This document shows positions 51,574-63,901 of a DNA stretch of 64,000 nt, in pieces; positions within the stretch are counted from its first letter, which is position 1, and every line of letters begins with the position of its first letter. The notes beneath the pieces were generated by a model, which worked only from the letters and a program-made list of their open reading frames with translations, had not been told where the DNA came from and did not search any database. Location of the stretch: positions 50,851 to 114,850 of the forward strand of contig JADLFX010000053.1 in NCBI GenBank assembly GCA_020849665.1. The letters run 5' to 3'. Source of the DNA: Planctomycetota bacterium (lineage in GTDB: Bacteria; Planctomycetota; UBA1135; UBA2386). The translations under genes were made by a program, and so were the position numbers.

Positions 51574-52611
51574 TCAGCCGTCCTTCTTCTCGTGGCCGGC
51601 CTCGTGCGCGTGGGCGCCCTTGCCCAGCGCCTGCTCGACCAGCTTCACCAGCTTGTCGTGCGACTCCTTGCCGGCGCCGACCACGTGCCCGACGACCTTG
51701 CCGTCCCGGCCGATCACGAACACGGTCGGGATTCCGAGCACGCCGAACCCTTCCTTGCTCACGCCCTTCTGCGTGAACACGATCGGGTAGTTGAGCGAGA
51801 AGGCCTTCACGAAGTCCTCGTTGACCGCGTACTCGTCGGCCTCGGAGAGGTCCTTCACGCTCTTCCCGCCGTGCGGCAGCTTGTCGCCCTCGGCGAAGCG
51901 CATGCCGTACCCGTAGAGATTGGTCACGCCCACCACCTGGAGGCCGTCCTTGCCGTGCGCCTCCTGCATCTTCACGAGGTCGGGGATCACCATGCGGCAC
52001 GGACCGCACCAGGTGGCCCAGAAGTCGACCACCAGGACCTTGCCCTTCTGGCCTTCGAGCGTGAACTCCGGGGCACCGTTGATCACCTTCGTCACCGGCA
52101 CCTTGGGCAGGGCCTGGCCGGCGAGGTTCTCGCGCAGGATGTCTGCGTTGGCGCGGTCCAGCAGCGGCTGGAGCTGCTTGGAGACCTTGCTCGTGTCGAC
52201 CTTCGCCACCAGATCCGCTGCCGCCTTGACGTCCTTCTTGATCGAGAGCACGAGGCTCGCGGCATGCACGCGGGCCTCGTTGGCGAGCTCGCCGTCGGCC
52301 TTCTCGCCGAGGTGCTTCTGGAACGACGCCAGCGCGGCCTCGTTGTCGCCGGCCATCTGCTCGATCTTGGCGCGGTAGAAGAGGCCGTCACCCGAGGAGA
52401 GGACCTGGGCGTGCTCCGTGAGTGCGGTCTTGGCCAGTTCCTGGACCGACGCGCGCATCTGCTGCATCTCGGCGGCGTTCTTCGGCCGGCCGGTCGGCAG
52501 CGACTTCTGCAGCGTCTCGAAGACGGCCTTGGGGTTGTCGTCCTGGGCCGCAGCCGGCATGGCCAGGGCGAACGCGGGGAGGAGGAAGGGGAGGATGAGG
52601 AGTCGGTTCAT
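51574..52611 (-). CDS. Secreted TlpA-like thioredoxin-fold protein (paralogue 2)
   Basis: 345 residues with a signal peptide (MNRLLILPFLLPAFALAMPAAA). Same organisation as the convergent paralogue: helical N-terminal part (FETLQKSLPTGRPKNAAEMQ), then a thioredoxin domain with VLVVDFWATWCGPCRMVIPD (Cys202, Cys205), NLYGYGMRFAEGDKLPHGGK, and FGVLGIPTVFVIGRDGKVVG. The tail is His/Lys/Glu-rich (KGAHAHEAGHEKKDG) and could bind metal, though this is only composition. The CGPC active site differs from the partner's CPPC, which would change redox potential. Confidence 0.85.
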   Translation of the reverse strand: MNRLLILPFLLPAFALAMPAAAQDDNPKAVFETLQKSLPTGRPKNAAEMQQMRASVQELAKTALTEHAQVLSSGDGLFYRAKIEQMAGDNEAALASFQKHLGEKADGELANEARVHAASLVLSIKKDVKAAADLVAKVDTSKVSKQLQPLLDRANADILRENLAGQALPKVPVTKVINGAPEFTLEGQKGKVLVVDFWATWCGPCRMVIPDLVKMQEAHGKDGLQVVGVTNLYGYGMRFAEGDKLPHGGKSVKDLSEADEYAVNEDFVKAFSLNYPIVFTQKGVSKEGFGVLGIPTVFVIGRDGKVVGHVVGAGKESHDKLVKLVEQALGKGAHAHEAGHEKKDG

Positions 52612-52789
52612 GGTTGGGTGGTTCCCGTGCCGTTCCATACGTGCGCACCGCCGTGCCGGCGAAGGGCAATCCACCCGGCGGGCCCCGGGACGGTCCCGGA
52701 CGTCCGCACTCCGCCGGCATCGTTGACTCCTCCCCGTCCACCTGCTTCCCTCGCGCCCTTGCCGCCGCCCGAGGCGGCCCACCGGGACG

Positions 52790-54484
<1,695 letters not shown>

Positions 54485-54509
54485 GGCGTCGCGGCCGCCG
54501 GCGCGCCCC

Positions 54510-57500
54510 TCAGGCGATGCCGAGCGCGCGCCGCACGAGGGCTTCCTGCTGCGCCTTGTGCGCCTGGAGCGAACCCGTCGCGGGGCTGGCCGCCGCCGGG
54601 CGCCCCGCGTAGCCGGACGGCAGCTGCGGCAGCGGCGTGAGCGGGAGGTGGTGGCGGACGTGCTGCCAGGCGCCCATGTTCCAGGGCTCCTCCTGGCACC
54701 AGATCCACTCCCGCGCCGCGGCATGGGCCGCGACGACGGCCGCGACCTCGCGCTCCGGCCATGGATAGAGCTGCTCGACGCGCACGAGGGCCACGTCCTC
54801 GAGCTTCGCCTGGCCGCGCGCCTCCAGCAGGTCGTAGTAGACCTTGCCCTGGCAGAACACGACCCTTCGGGCGCCCGCGCCCGCCGGATCGTCCAGCACG
54901 GGCCGCCACGCGCCCTCCGCCAACTCGCCGATCTCCGACCCGGCCACGCGCATGCGCAGCAGGCTCTTGTGGGTGAAGAGCACCAACGGCTTGCGCACCG
55001 GGTCCAGGGCCTGCCGGCGCAGGAGGTGGAAGTACTGCGCCGCGGTGCTGGCGTTCGCCACGCGCAGGTTGTTCTCCGCGCAGAGCTGCAGGAAGCGCTC
55101 CATGCGCGCCGAGCTGTGCTCCGGGCCCTGACCGTCGTAGCCGTGCGGCAGCAGCAGGACCAGCCCGCTGGCCTGTCCCCACTTGGCCTCGCCGGGAGCC
55201 AGGAACTGGTCGATCTGGATCTGCGCGCCGTTGTTGAAGTCCCCGAACTGCGCCTCCCACAGCGTGAGCACCTCGGGGCGCGCCACGCTGTAGCCGTACT
55301 CGAAGCCGAGAGCGGCCTCCTCGGAGAGCGGGCTGTCCACGACCACGAAGCGGGCCTGGCTCAGCTCCAGGTGGTTGAGCGGCACGTAGGTGGCGCCGGT
55401 GACCACGTCCTGCAGCACCGAGTGGCGCTGCGAAAACGTGCCTCGCCCCGAGTCCTGGCCTGCCAGCCGCACGAACGTGCCGTCCGCCACCAGCGTGGCG
55501 AACGCCAGCGTCTCCGCCCAGGCGAAGTCCACCGGCTGGCCGCCCCGGCTCATCTCCATGCGCCGCTCCAGCAGCATCTTCACCTTGGGGTGCGGCGTGA
55601 ATCCCGCGGGCACCGTGCACAGCCGCCCGCTCACGTCGAGCAGGCGCTCGCGCGCCACCCGGGTCGCGCCGGCGTGCTCCCAGGCCTCCGGGACCGCCGC
55701 CGGCTCGGCCTGCGGCGCGGGCGGAGTGCTCTGCCGGACCTGGTGCAGCGACTGCCGCAGCCGCTCCTGCAGGGCCTGGTTGCTCTTCTCCACGTCCTGC
55801 GGCGCCAGCACGCCCGCGCGCACCAGGAAGTCCTGGTAGGTCTCGCGCACGCTGCGATGCGACTCGATCCGCTGGTAGAGGAGCGGCTGGGTGAAGCTCG
55901 GCTCGTCGCCCTCGTTGTGGCCGTGCCGGCGGTAGCAGACGATGTCGACCACCACGTCGCGATGGAAGCGCTGCCGGTACTCGACGGCCAGCCGCACCAT
56001 CCGTACCGCGGAGAGCGGGTCGTCGCCGTTGACGTGGAAGATCGGCGCCTGGATGGCCTTGGCCACGTCGGTGCAGTACGGCGTGGAGCGCGCGTCGCTG
56101 GGCAGCGTCGTGTAGCCGATCTGGTTGTTGACGATCACGTGGATCGTCCCGCCGGTGCGGTAGCCACGCAGCTGCGAGAGGTTCAGGGTCTCGGGCACCA
56201 CTCCCTGGCCGGCGAAGGCGGCGTCGCCGTGCACCAGGATCGGCAGCACCGCGTAGCGACCTGCCCCGGGCGGCATCTGCTCCTGGCGCGCGCGCGCGAT
56301 CCCCTCCACCACCGGATTCACGGCCTCGAGGTGGCTCGGATTGCACGCCAGTTCGAGGTCCACGACCCCGCCCGAGAACGTGCGATAGGTGCCGCGCGCG
56401 CCCAGGTGGTACTTCACGTCCCCGGATCCCTGGGTGGAGTCCGGATCCAGGTAGCCCTCGAACTCGGAGAAGATCTTCGTGAGCGGCTTGCCCAGGATGT
56501 GCGCCAGCACGTTCAGGCGCCCGCGGTGGGCCATCCCCAGGACCGCGTGCCCCAGGCCGGATTCGGCCGCCTTGTCCAGCAGAGCGTCGAGCGCGGGGAT
56601 GAGGGTCTCGCCGCCTTCGAGCGAGAAGCGCTTGTGGCCGACGAACCGGGTGTGCAGGAAGCGTTCGAATGCTTCCGCCTCCACCAGCCCGTCGAGCACC
56701 GCCAGCATCCGATCCTTGGCCAGCGGCTCCTCGTTGCGCGAGCTCTCCATCTGCTCCTGGAGCCACTCCTTCTGCTCCGGGTCCGCGATGTGCATGTACT
56801 CGACGCCGATCGTCCGGCAGTAGGTCTCGCGCAGGACCGCCACGATCTCGCGCAGCGTGGCCATCGGCTTGCCGGTCACGCCGCCGGTCATGAACTCCCG
56901 GTCGAGGTCCCAGATGGTCAGTCCGTAGCTGGCCATCTCCAGCTCGGGGAACCGCGTCGGCACGTACTGCAGAGGATCCAGGTTGCTGTACAGGTAGCCG
57001 CGCACGCGGTACGAGCGGATGAACTGCATCACCCGCGCCGCCCGTTCCACGTTCTCCAGCGTCCGCAGCCCCGAGCCGAACGCCGGGCGCCGGTCGCGCG
57101 TGAAGCGCAGCGGCGTGTGCGGGATCGCAAGGGAGCGGAACACGTCCTCGTAGAAATCCTGGTCGCCGGTCAGGAGCTGGTGCAGGAGCGCCAGGAACTC
57201 GCCCGAGTCCGCGCCCTGGATCACCCGGTGGTCGTAGGTGCTGGTCACCGTCATCACCTTCGACACGCCGAGCTCGGAGAGCGTGCTCGGCGCGGCGCCC
57301 TGGAACTCGGCCGGCACGTCGATCGCGCCGGTGGCCAGGATGAAGCTCTGACCGGCCATCAACCGGGGCAGGCTGCTGGCCGTCCCCACCGTGCCCGGAT
57401 TGGTCAGCGTGCAGGTGGTGTCCTGGAAGTCCACCGGGGCGAGCTGGTTGGCGCGGGCGCGCCGCAGGGTCTCGTCGTACGCCTGCAGGAAGCGGGCGAA

Positions 57501-58088
57501 GTCCATCGCCCCGCAGTCCTTGAGGTTGGGGACCAGGAGCTGGCGCGCGCCACCCGCCCGGGCCACGTCGATCGCGATCCCGAGGTTGATCTGCGACGCC
57601 ATCCGGCGGTGCGGGCGCCCGTCGATCTCGAGGAAGCTCGCGACCATCGCCGGCATGCGCTTCAGCGCCTGCACCATCGCCCATGCGATCAGGTGCGTGA
57701 ACGAGGCCTTGCCGCGGAACGCCGCCGCGAGGTGCTGGTTGATGATCAGCCGGTTCTCCTCCAGGACCTTGACCGGGATCACCCGCGTGGACGTGGCGGT
57801 GGGCACGCCCAGGCTGGCGGCCATGTTCGCGGCGATCTTGGCGGCGACGCCTCCGAGCGGCTCCACCCCCGCCGGCGGCGCGCCGCCGGGCGCCGGCGCC
57901 GGGGTTGCGCCCGTGCGGCCGTTGCCGCGCACGGGAGGCGCCTCGGGCAGGCGCGTGGCGAAGAAGCGCCGCCACTCCTCGCTCACCGACTCCGGCGCCG
58001 AGAGGAAGTCCTGGTAGACCTTCTCCACGTAGCCGGCGTTCACGCCGAAGAGCGCCGCGAAGTCGATCGTGGGATGGGGTTCGGTCAT
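54510..58088 (-). CDS. kgd: Multifunctional 2-oxoglutarate dehydrogenase E1 with fused succinyltransferase domain (Kgd/OdhA type)
   Basis: 1192-residue TCA-cycle enzyme. Residues 1-50 are the E1 N-terminal helix (NAGYVEKVYQDFLSAPESVS). Residues about 95-325 are a dihydrolipoyl succinyltransferase catalytic domain with the His-containing motif DHRVIQGADSG (286-296). From about 345 the TPP-dependent E1 domain runs to the end, with GDAAFAGQG (from 621) and NNQIGYTT (654-661) as the TPP/Mg motif. No lipoyl domain is present, as in mycobacterial Kgd and corynebacterial OdhA. It starts 23 bases after infC on the same strand, so it may be part of the thrS-infC transcript. Lipoyl-bearing E2 and E3 must be elsewhere. 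Confidence 0.95.
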   Translation of the reverse strand: MTEPHPTIDFAALFGVNAGYVEKVYQDFLSAPESVSEEWRRFFATRLPEAPPVRGNGRTGATPAPAPGGAPPAGVEPLGGVAAKIAANMAASLGVPTATSTRVIPVKVLEENRLIINQHLAAAFRGKASFTHLIAWAMVQALKRMPAMVASFLEIDGRPHRRMASQINLGIAIDVARAGGARQLLVPNLKDCGAMDFARFLQAYDETLRRARANQLAPVDFQDTTCTLTNPGTVGTASSLPRLMAGQSFILATGAIDVPAEFQGAAPSTLSELGVSKVMTVTSTYDHRVIQGADSGEFLALLHQLLTGDQDFYEDVFRSLAIPHTPLRFTRDRRPAFGSGLRTLENVERAARVMQFIRSYRVRGYLYSNLDPLQYVPTRFPELEMASYGLTIWDLDREFMTGGVTGKPMATLREIVAVLRETYCRTIGVEYMHIADPEQKEWLQEQMESSRNEEPLAKDRMLAVLDGLVEAEAFERFLHTRFVGHKRFSLEGGETLIPALDALLDKAAESGLGHAVLGMAHRGRLNVLAHILGKPLTKIFSEFEGYLDPDSTQGSGDVKYHLGARGTYRTFSGGVVDLELACNPSHLEAVNPVVEGIARARQEQMPPGAGRYAVLPILVHGDAAFAGQGVVPETLNLSQLRGYRTGGTIHVIVNNQIGYTTLPSDARSTPYCTDVAKAIQAPIFHVNGDDPLSAVRMVRLAVEYRQRFHRDVVVDIVCYRRHGHNEGDEPSFTQPLLYQRIESHRSVRETYQDFLVRAGVLAPQDVEKSNQALQERLRQSLHQVRQSTPPAPQAEPAAVPEAWEHAGATRVARERLLDVSGRLCTVPAGFTPHPKVKMLLERRMEMSRGGQPVDFAWAETLAFATLVADGTFVRLAGQDSGRGTFSQRHSVLQDVVTGATYVPLNHLELSQARFVVVDSPLSEEAALGFEYGYSVARPEVLTLWEAQFGDFNNGAQIQIDQFLAPGEAKWGQASGLVLLLPHGYDGQGPEHSSARMERFLQLCAENNLRVANASTAAQYFHLLRRQALDPVRKPLVLFTHKSLLRMRVAGSEIGELAEGAWRPVLDDPAGAGARRVVFCQGKVYYDLLEARGQAKLEDVALVRVEQLYPWPEREVAAVVAAHAAAREWIWCQEEPWNMGAWQHVRHHLPLTPLPQLPSGYAGRPAAASPATGSLQAHKAQQEALVRRALGIA

Positions 58089-58111
58089 GCCCGGTCGGGG
58101 TCCGGCGCGGC

Positions 58112-58654
58112 TCACTTCTTCATCAGCATCATGATCAGGCGCTTGCCCTCGAGGATCGGCGCGCGCTCGACCTTGGCCACGTCCTTGAGCAGGTCGAACA
58201 CGTGCATGAGCACGCCCTCGGCCACGTGGCGGTGCATCATCTCGCGGCCACGCATCACGCAGTTGAGCTGCACGCGGTCGCCGTCCAGGAGGAACTGGCG
58301 CGCCTGCTTCACCTTCACCTGGATGTCGTGCTCGGCGATCCGTGGCCGCACCCGCACCTCTTTCACGGTCGCCTGGTGCTGGTGCTTGCGGCTGGCCTGC
58401 TCCTTCTTCTTCAGCTCGTACTTGTACTTGCCGAAGTCCATGATGCGGCACACCGGCGGCCGCTGCGTCGGAGCGATCTCCACGAGATCCAGGCCCTTCT
58501 GCACGGCGAGCGCCAGGGCATCGGCGGTGTCGAGGACGCCGAGCTGGTTGCCCTCGTCGTCGATCACGCGGATCTGCCGGATCCGGATCTGGTGATTGAT
58601 GCGTGGGCCCTGCTGCGCAGGCGCCCGGCCACGGCCCATTTCAGGTCTCGCCAT
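58112..58654 (-). CDS. infC: Translation initiation factor IF-3
   Basis: 180-residue factor that prevents premature subunit joining and checks the initiator codon. The N-domain begins with INHQIRIRQIRVIDDEGNQL and the linker and C-domain show DLVEIAPTQRPPVCRIMDFG, KYKYELKKKEQASRKHQHQA and VKVKQARQFLLDGDRVQLNC. The ATG at 58654 is selected; a GTG-free region with GGCGGAACC precedes it. Many infC genes start with rare AUU, but here an ordinary ATG is available. Downstream kgd starts 23 bases after the stop. Confidence 0.95.
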   Translation of the reverse strand: MARPEMGRGRAPAQQGPRINHQIRIRQIRVIDDEGNQLGVLDTADALALAVQKGLDLVEIAPTQRPPVCRIMDFGKYKYELKKKEQASRKHQHQATVKEVRVRPRIAEHDIQVKVKQARQFLLDGDRVQLNCVMRGREMMHRHVAEGVLMHVFDLLKDVAKVERAPILEGKRLIMMLMKK

Positions 58655-58801
58655 CAGCGGTTCCGCCTCATCGGTTGGTTGCTTCCTTTCTTGGTTGGAG
58701 TAGCGCCGGGGGTCGTGCGGCCGGCACACGCCGGACCCCGCCCTCGGCCGAATGCGGTCGGTGGATGACCCTCTGCGACCACCGCGGCGACCGCCAGGGA
58801 C

Positions 58802-60742
<1,941 letters not shown>

Positions 60743-60754
60743 GAAAGGCCCCGG

Positions 60755-60784
60755 ATTAGACCAAAGCCGGCGCGCGATGGGCAA
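60755..60784 (-). promoter_or_regulatory. Promoter of thrS
   Basis: On the minus strand TTGCCC (60784-60779), 18-base spacer, TCTAAT (60760-60755). The ATG at 60742 lies 13 bases beyond the -10, so the transcript probably starts within a few bases of the start codon. Confidence 0.55.
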
Positions 60785-60831
60785 GCCACGTGGAAATGGG
60801 CTCGGCCGCGCCCGCCACCTATCCTTGCCGC

Positions 60832-62703
60832 ATGCGATCCGCACTGCTCCTGACCGGCGGCGCCCTGCTCTGCGCCGCCTGCGCGGCGCCCGGTCGACCC
60901 ATCCCCGCCCAGGACCCCCGCATGGACGTCCACAGCCACGCGCGCCCGCACGAAGTGCGGGTCCGCCACGTCGATCTGGACCTGGAACTCGACTTCGCCG
61001 CGCAGATCGTCCGCGGCTCCGCCACGCTCGCCCTGGAGCGCACCGTGCCCGGGGCCGGACTGGTGCTCGACACCAAGGGCCTCACGATCGAGCGCGTGGC
61101 CGGCGCCGACGGCGCGCCGCGGGCGCATCGCCTCGGCGCCGCCGACCCGATCCTCGGGTCTCCCCTCGCGGTGACCCTCGCTCCGGGCGACACCGACGTG
61201 ACGATCCACTACCGCACCGGCCCGGGGGCAGAGGCGTTGCAGTGGCTCGCTCCGGCCCAGACCGGGGGCGGGCGCCACCCGTTCCTCTTCAGCCAGGGGC
61301 AGGCGATCCTCACCCGCACCTGGATCCCGGTGCAGGACTCCCCCGGGGTGCGCATCACCTACAGCGCTCGGGTGCGCGCCCCGAGCGCCTTGCGCGTGGT
61401 CATGAGCGCGGTCCACGCCGACGAGGGTCCGGCCCGGGACGCCGCGACGCGCGAGTGGCGGTTCCGGATGCCGCATCCGATCCCGCCCTACCTCATCGCG
61501 ATCGCGTGCGGCGACCTCGAGTTCCGCGCCCTCTCGGCACGCTGCGGCGTGTACGCCGAGCCCGGGACCGTGGACCGGGCCGCGGCGGAGCTCTCCGACA
61601 CCGAGGCCATGGTGCAGGCGGCGGAGGCGCTCTTCGGGCCGTACCGCTGGGGCCGCTACGACCTGCTCGTGCTGCCCCCGTCGTTCCCGTTCGGCGGCAT
61701 GGAGAACCCCTGCCTGACCTTCGCCACCCCCACCATCCTGGCCGGCGACAAGTCGCTCGTCGCGCTGGTCGCGCATGAGCTCGCGCACTCCTGGTCGGGG
61801 AACCTGGTGACCAACGCGACGTGGCGCGACTTCTGGCTCAACGAGGGCTTCACCGTCTACTTCGAGCACCGGATCATGGCCAGGGTCTACGGGGAGGAGC
61901 GCGCGGCCATGGAACAGAGCATCGGCCTGACCCACCTGGAGGAGGAGCTGCGCACGCTGAAGCCCGAGGACCAGGTCCTGCACATCGACCTGGCCGGGCG
62001 CAATCCCGACGACGCCATGACCGCGGTGGCCTACGACAAGGGCGCCGCGTTCCTGCATCGCCTCGAGCAGGTGTTCGGGCGCGCCACGTTCGACGCCTTC
62101 CTGACCCGCTACTTCGACGCACACGCGTTCCGGAGCATCACCACGGACGAGTTCCTGGCGTGGTTGCGGCACGAGCTCCTCGACCGGGATCCGACCAGGG
62201 CGCGCGCGATCGACGTGGACGCCTGGGTGCGCCGCCCCGGGCTGCCTGCGGACACCGTGCGGCCGCGCAGCCGCGCCTTCGCCCAGGTCGACGCCGTGGT
62301 GGCGAAGCTCGCCCAGGGGGAGGACCCGGTGGCCGGCGATGCGCACGGCTGGGTGACGCACCAGTGGCTGCACTTCCTCGAGCACTTGCCGCCCGGCGTG
62401 GACGCCGCTGGGATGGCACGCCTCGACGGCGTGTTCGGGTTCACGGGCAGCGGCAACAGCGAGATCCTGGCGAAGTGGCTCGAGCTGGCCGTGCGCCGCG
62501 GCTATGCCGGCGCGGACGCCCGGCTGGAGGACTTCCTGCTGCACGTGGGCCGGCGCAAGTTCCTCAAGCCGATCTACGAAGCCATGGCCGCCACCGAAGC
62601 CGGACGCGTCCGGGCACGGGCCATCTACGCACGGGCCCGGCCCCGCTACCACGCCGTGACCGTGCGCACCTTGGACCAGATCGTCCTCGGCACGGCTGGA
62701 TGA
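60832..62703 (+). CDS. M1-family aminopeptidase, leukotriene-A4-hydrolase-like, exported
   Basis: 623-residue zinc aminopeptidase. The N-terminus MRSALLLTGGALLCAACAA looks like a lipoprotein-type signal. The beta-rich N-terminal domain is followed by the exopeptidase motif GGMENPCLTF and the zinc motif HELAHSW (His315, Glu316, His319) with the third ligand in NEGF (Glu338). A helical C-terminal domain (ARM-like) resembles that of leukotriene A4 hydrolase. A TATCCT -10-like element ends six bases before the ATG, so the mRNA may be leaderless. Its stop overlaps the start of the SGNH-like gene (ATGA). Confidence 0.88.
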   Translation: MRSALLLTGGALLCAACAAPGRPIPAQDPRMDVHSHARPHEVRVRHVDLDLELDFAAQIVRGSATLALERTVPGAGLVLDTKGLTIERVAGADGAPRAHRLGAADPILGSPLAVTLAPGDTDVTIHYRTGPGAEALQWLAPAQTGGGRHPFLFSQGQAILTRTWIPVQDSPGVRITYSARVRAPSALRVVMSAVHADEGPARDAATREWRFRMPHPIPPYLIAIACGDLEFRALSARCGVYAEPGTVDRAAAELSDTEAMVQAAEALFGPYRWGRYDLLVLPPSFPFGGMENPCLTFATPTILAGDKSLVALVAHELAHSWSGNLVTNATWRDFWLNEGFTVYFEHRIMARVYGEERAAMEQSIGLTHLEEELRTLKPEDQVLHIDLAGRNPDDAMTAVAYDKGAAFLHRLEQVFGRATFDAFLTRYFDAHAFRSITTDEFLAWLRHELLDRDPTRARAIDVDAWVRRPGLPADTVRPRSRAFAQVDAVVAKLAQGEDPVAGDAHGWVTHQWLHFLEHLPPGVDAAGMARLDGVFGFTGSGNSEILAKWLELAVRRGYAGADARLEDFLLHVGRRKFLKPIYEAMAATEAGRVRARAIYARARPRYHAVTVRTLDQIVLGTAG

Positions 62704-63887
62704 GCGGCGCCGAGCACAGTCCCGCGACCCGCCGGCGCACGCCGCGCTGGGTCTTCGCCCTCGCCCTTCTGGGGATCCTCGGCCTGGGTGCCGGCATCGG
62801 CCTGTTCGCGAGCGAGCTGCTCCTGCGCGGCCAGGGCTGGTCGCCCGCGGTGCTGCCCGGCGTGTGGCAGGGCTTCTACGCCCAGCTGGACGACGCATCG
62901 ATCGTCCCGGTCCCCGGCTGGCGGAACGTCGAGGTCCGGCAGGGCCGGCGCCTCGCCTATCGCACCGACGAGCTGGGCCTGCGCCCGCCCGGCGTCGCCG
63001 CCCTGGCCGCGGGGACCGCACGCGTCCTCCTGCTCGGCGACGAACGCGTGTTCGGCCAGGGCGTGGGCGAGGACGAGACCGTGGCCGCGAGGCTCGCGGC
63101 CCTGCTGCCCGCGCCCGCCGGCAGCGAGCGGGTGTCCGTGGCCAACGGCGGCCTGCCCCTGGCCGGCCTCGAGATGCAGGTCGGGGCACTCGCCCGCGTG
63201 CGCACGCGCGTCGCCCCCGACGTCGTGGTCCTGCACCTCGCGCTGGCGGACGACGGCACGGACGACGGCGCCGTCGCCCGCGCGGTCGTGGCCGGCCACC
63301 TCCTCGCCGAGCCGCTGGCGGGACGGGCGCGTGCCTCGTGGCGCGTGCGCGGGGCCCTGCGCCTGCGCACGCTCGGGCTCCTCGAGCACTTCCTCGACCG
63401 TGCGTGCCCGCCTCTCGGTCTCGGGATCTTCGCGGCGCCAGACGGCGCCGCGGCCGACACGTCCCCGCCGCAGCTGGCACGGCTCGCCGGGGGCCTCGCG
63501 CTGGACACGACCGACGCCGACGCGGAGATCGACGCGGTGTTCCTGCGCTGGTCCAAGGCGCTGGCCAGGGCGCGCGACCTCGCGCCGCCCCGTCGCCTCC
63601 TGCTCGTGGTGCTGCCTGCGCCGGCCCAGCTCGGGCAGCGGGAGTACGAGCAGGCCCTGGCGCGGGCCGGCCGGGATCCCGCCGCGCACCGCCGCGGCCA
63701 CGCCGCCGCCCGGTGCGCCGATCTCTGCCGGGTGCTCGACATCGCCTGCCTCGACCTCACGCCGGCATTCGCCGGCCATCCCGATCCGGGCAGCCTCTTC
63801 CTCGCCGACTCCACGCTCCTCTCGCCGGCCGGACACGAGGCGCTGGCCAGGGCCGAGGCGCCGGCCATCGCCGCGCTCCTGCGCTAG
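62700..63887 (+). CDS. Membrane-anchored SGNH-hydrolase-like protein lacking catalytic residues
   Basis: 395 residues with one N-terminal helix (about 17-40) and a periplasmic domain of SGNH type. Block I reads VLLLGDERVFGQGVGEDET (Gly-Asp-Glu115, where active enzymes have Gly-Asp-Ser). Block II/III is SVANGGLPLAGLEMQV. The C-terminal block reads LADSTLLSPAGHEALA (Asp370, and Leu373 where the catalytic His normally stands). The fold is thus recognisable but nucleophile and base are replaced. Surface-glycan O-acyl-modifying families such as AlgX have this domain. The start overlaps the M1 peptidase stop by four bases. Confidence 0.68.
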   Translation: MSGAEHSPATRRRTPRWVFALALLGILGLGAGIGLFASELLLRGQGWSPAVLPGVWQGFYAQLDDASIVPVPGWRNVEVRQGRRLAYRTDELGLRPPGVAALAAGTARVLLLGDERVFGQGVGEDETVAARLAALLPAPAGSERVSVANGGLPLAGLEMQVGALARVRTRVAPDVVVLHLALADDGTDDGAVARAVVAGHLLAEPLAGRARASWRVRGALRLRTLGLLEHFLDRACPPLGLGIFAAPDGAAADTSPPQLARLAGGLALDTTDADAEIDAVFLRWSKALARARDLAPPRRLLLVVLPAPAQLGQREYEQALARAGRDPAAHRRGHAAARCADLCRVLDIACLDLTPAFAGHPDPGSLFLADSTLLSPAGHEALARAEAPAIAALLR

Positions 63888-63901
63888 GATGAAGCGGCCC
63901 G

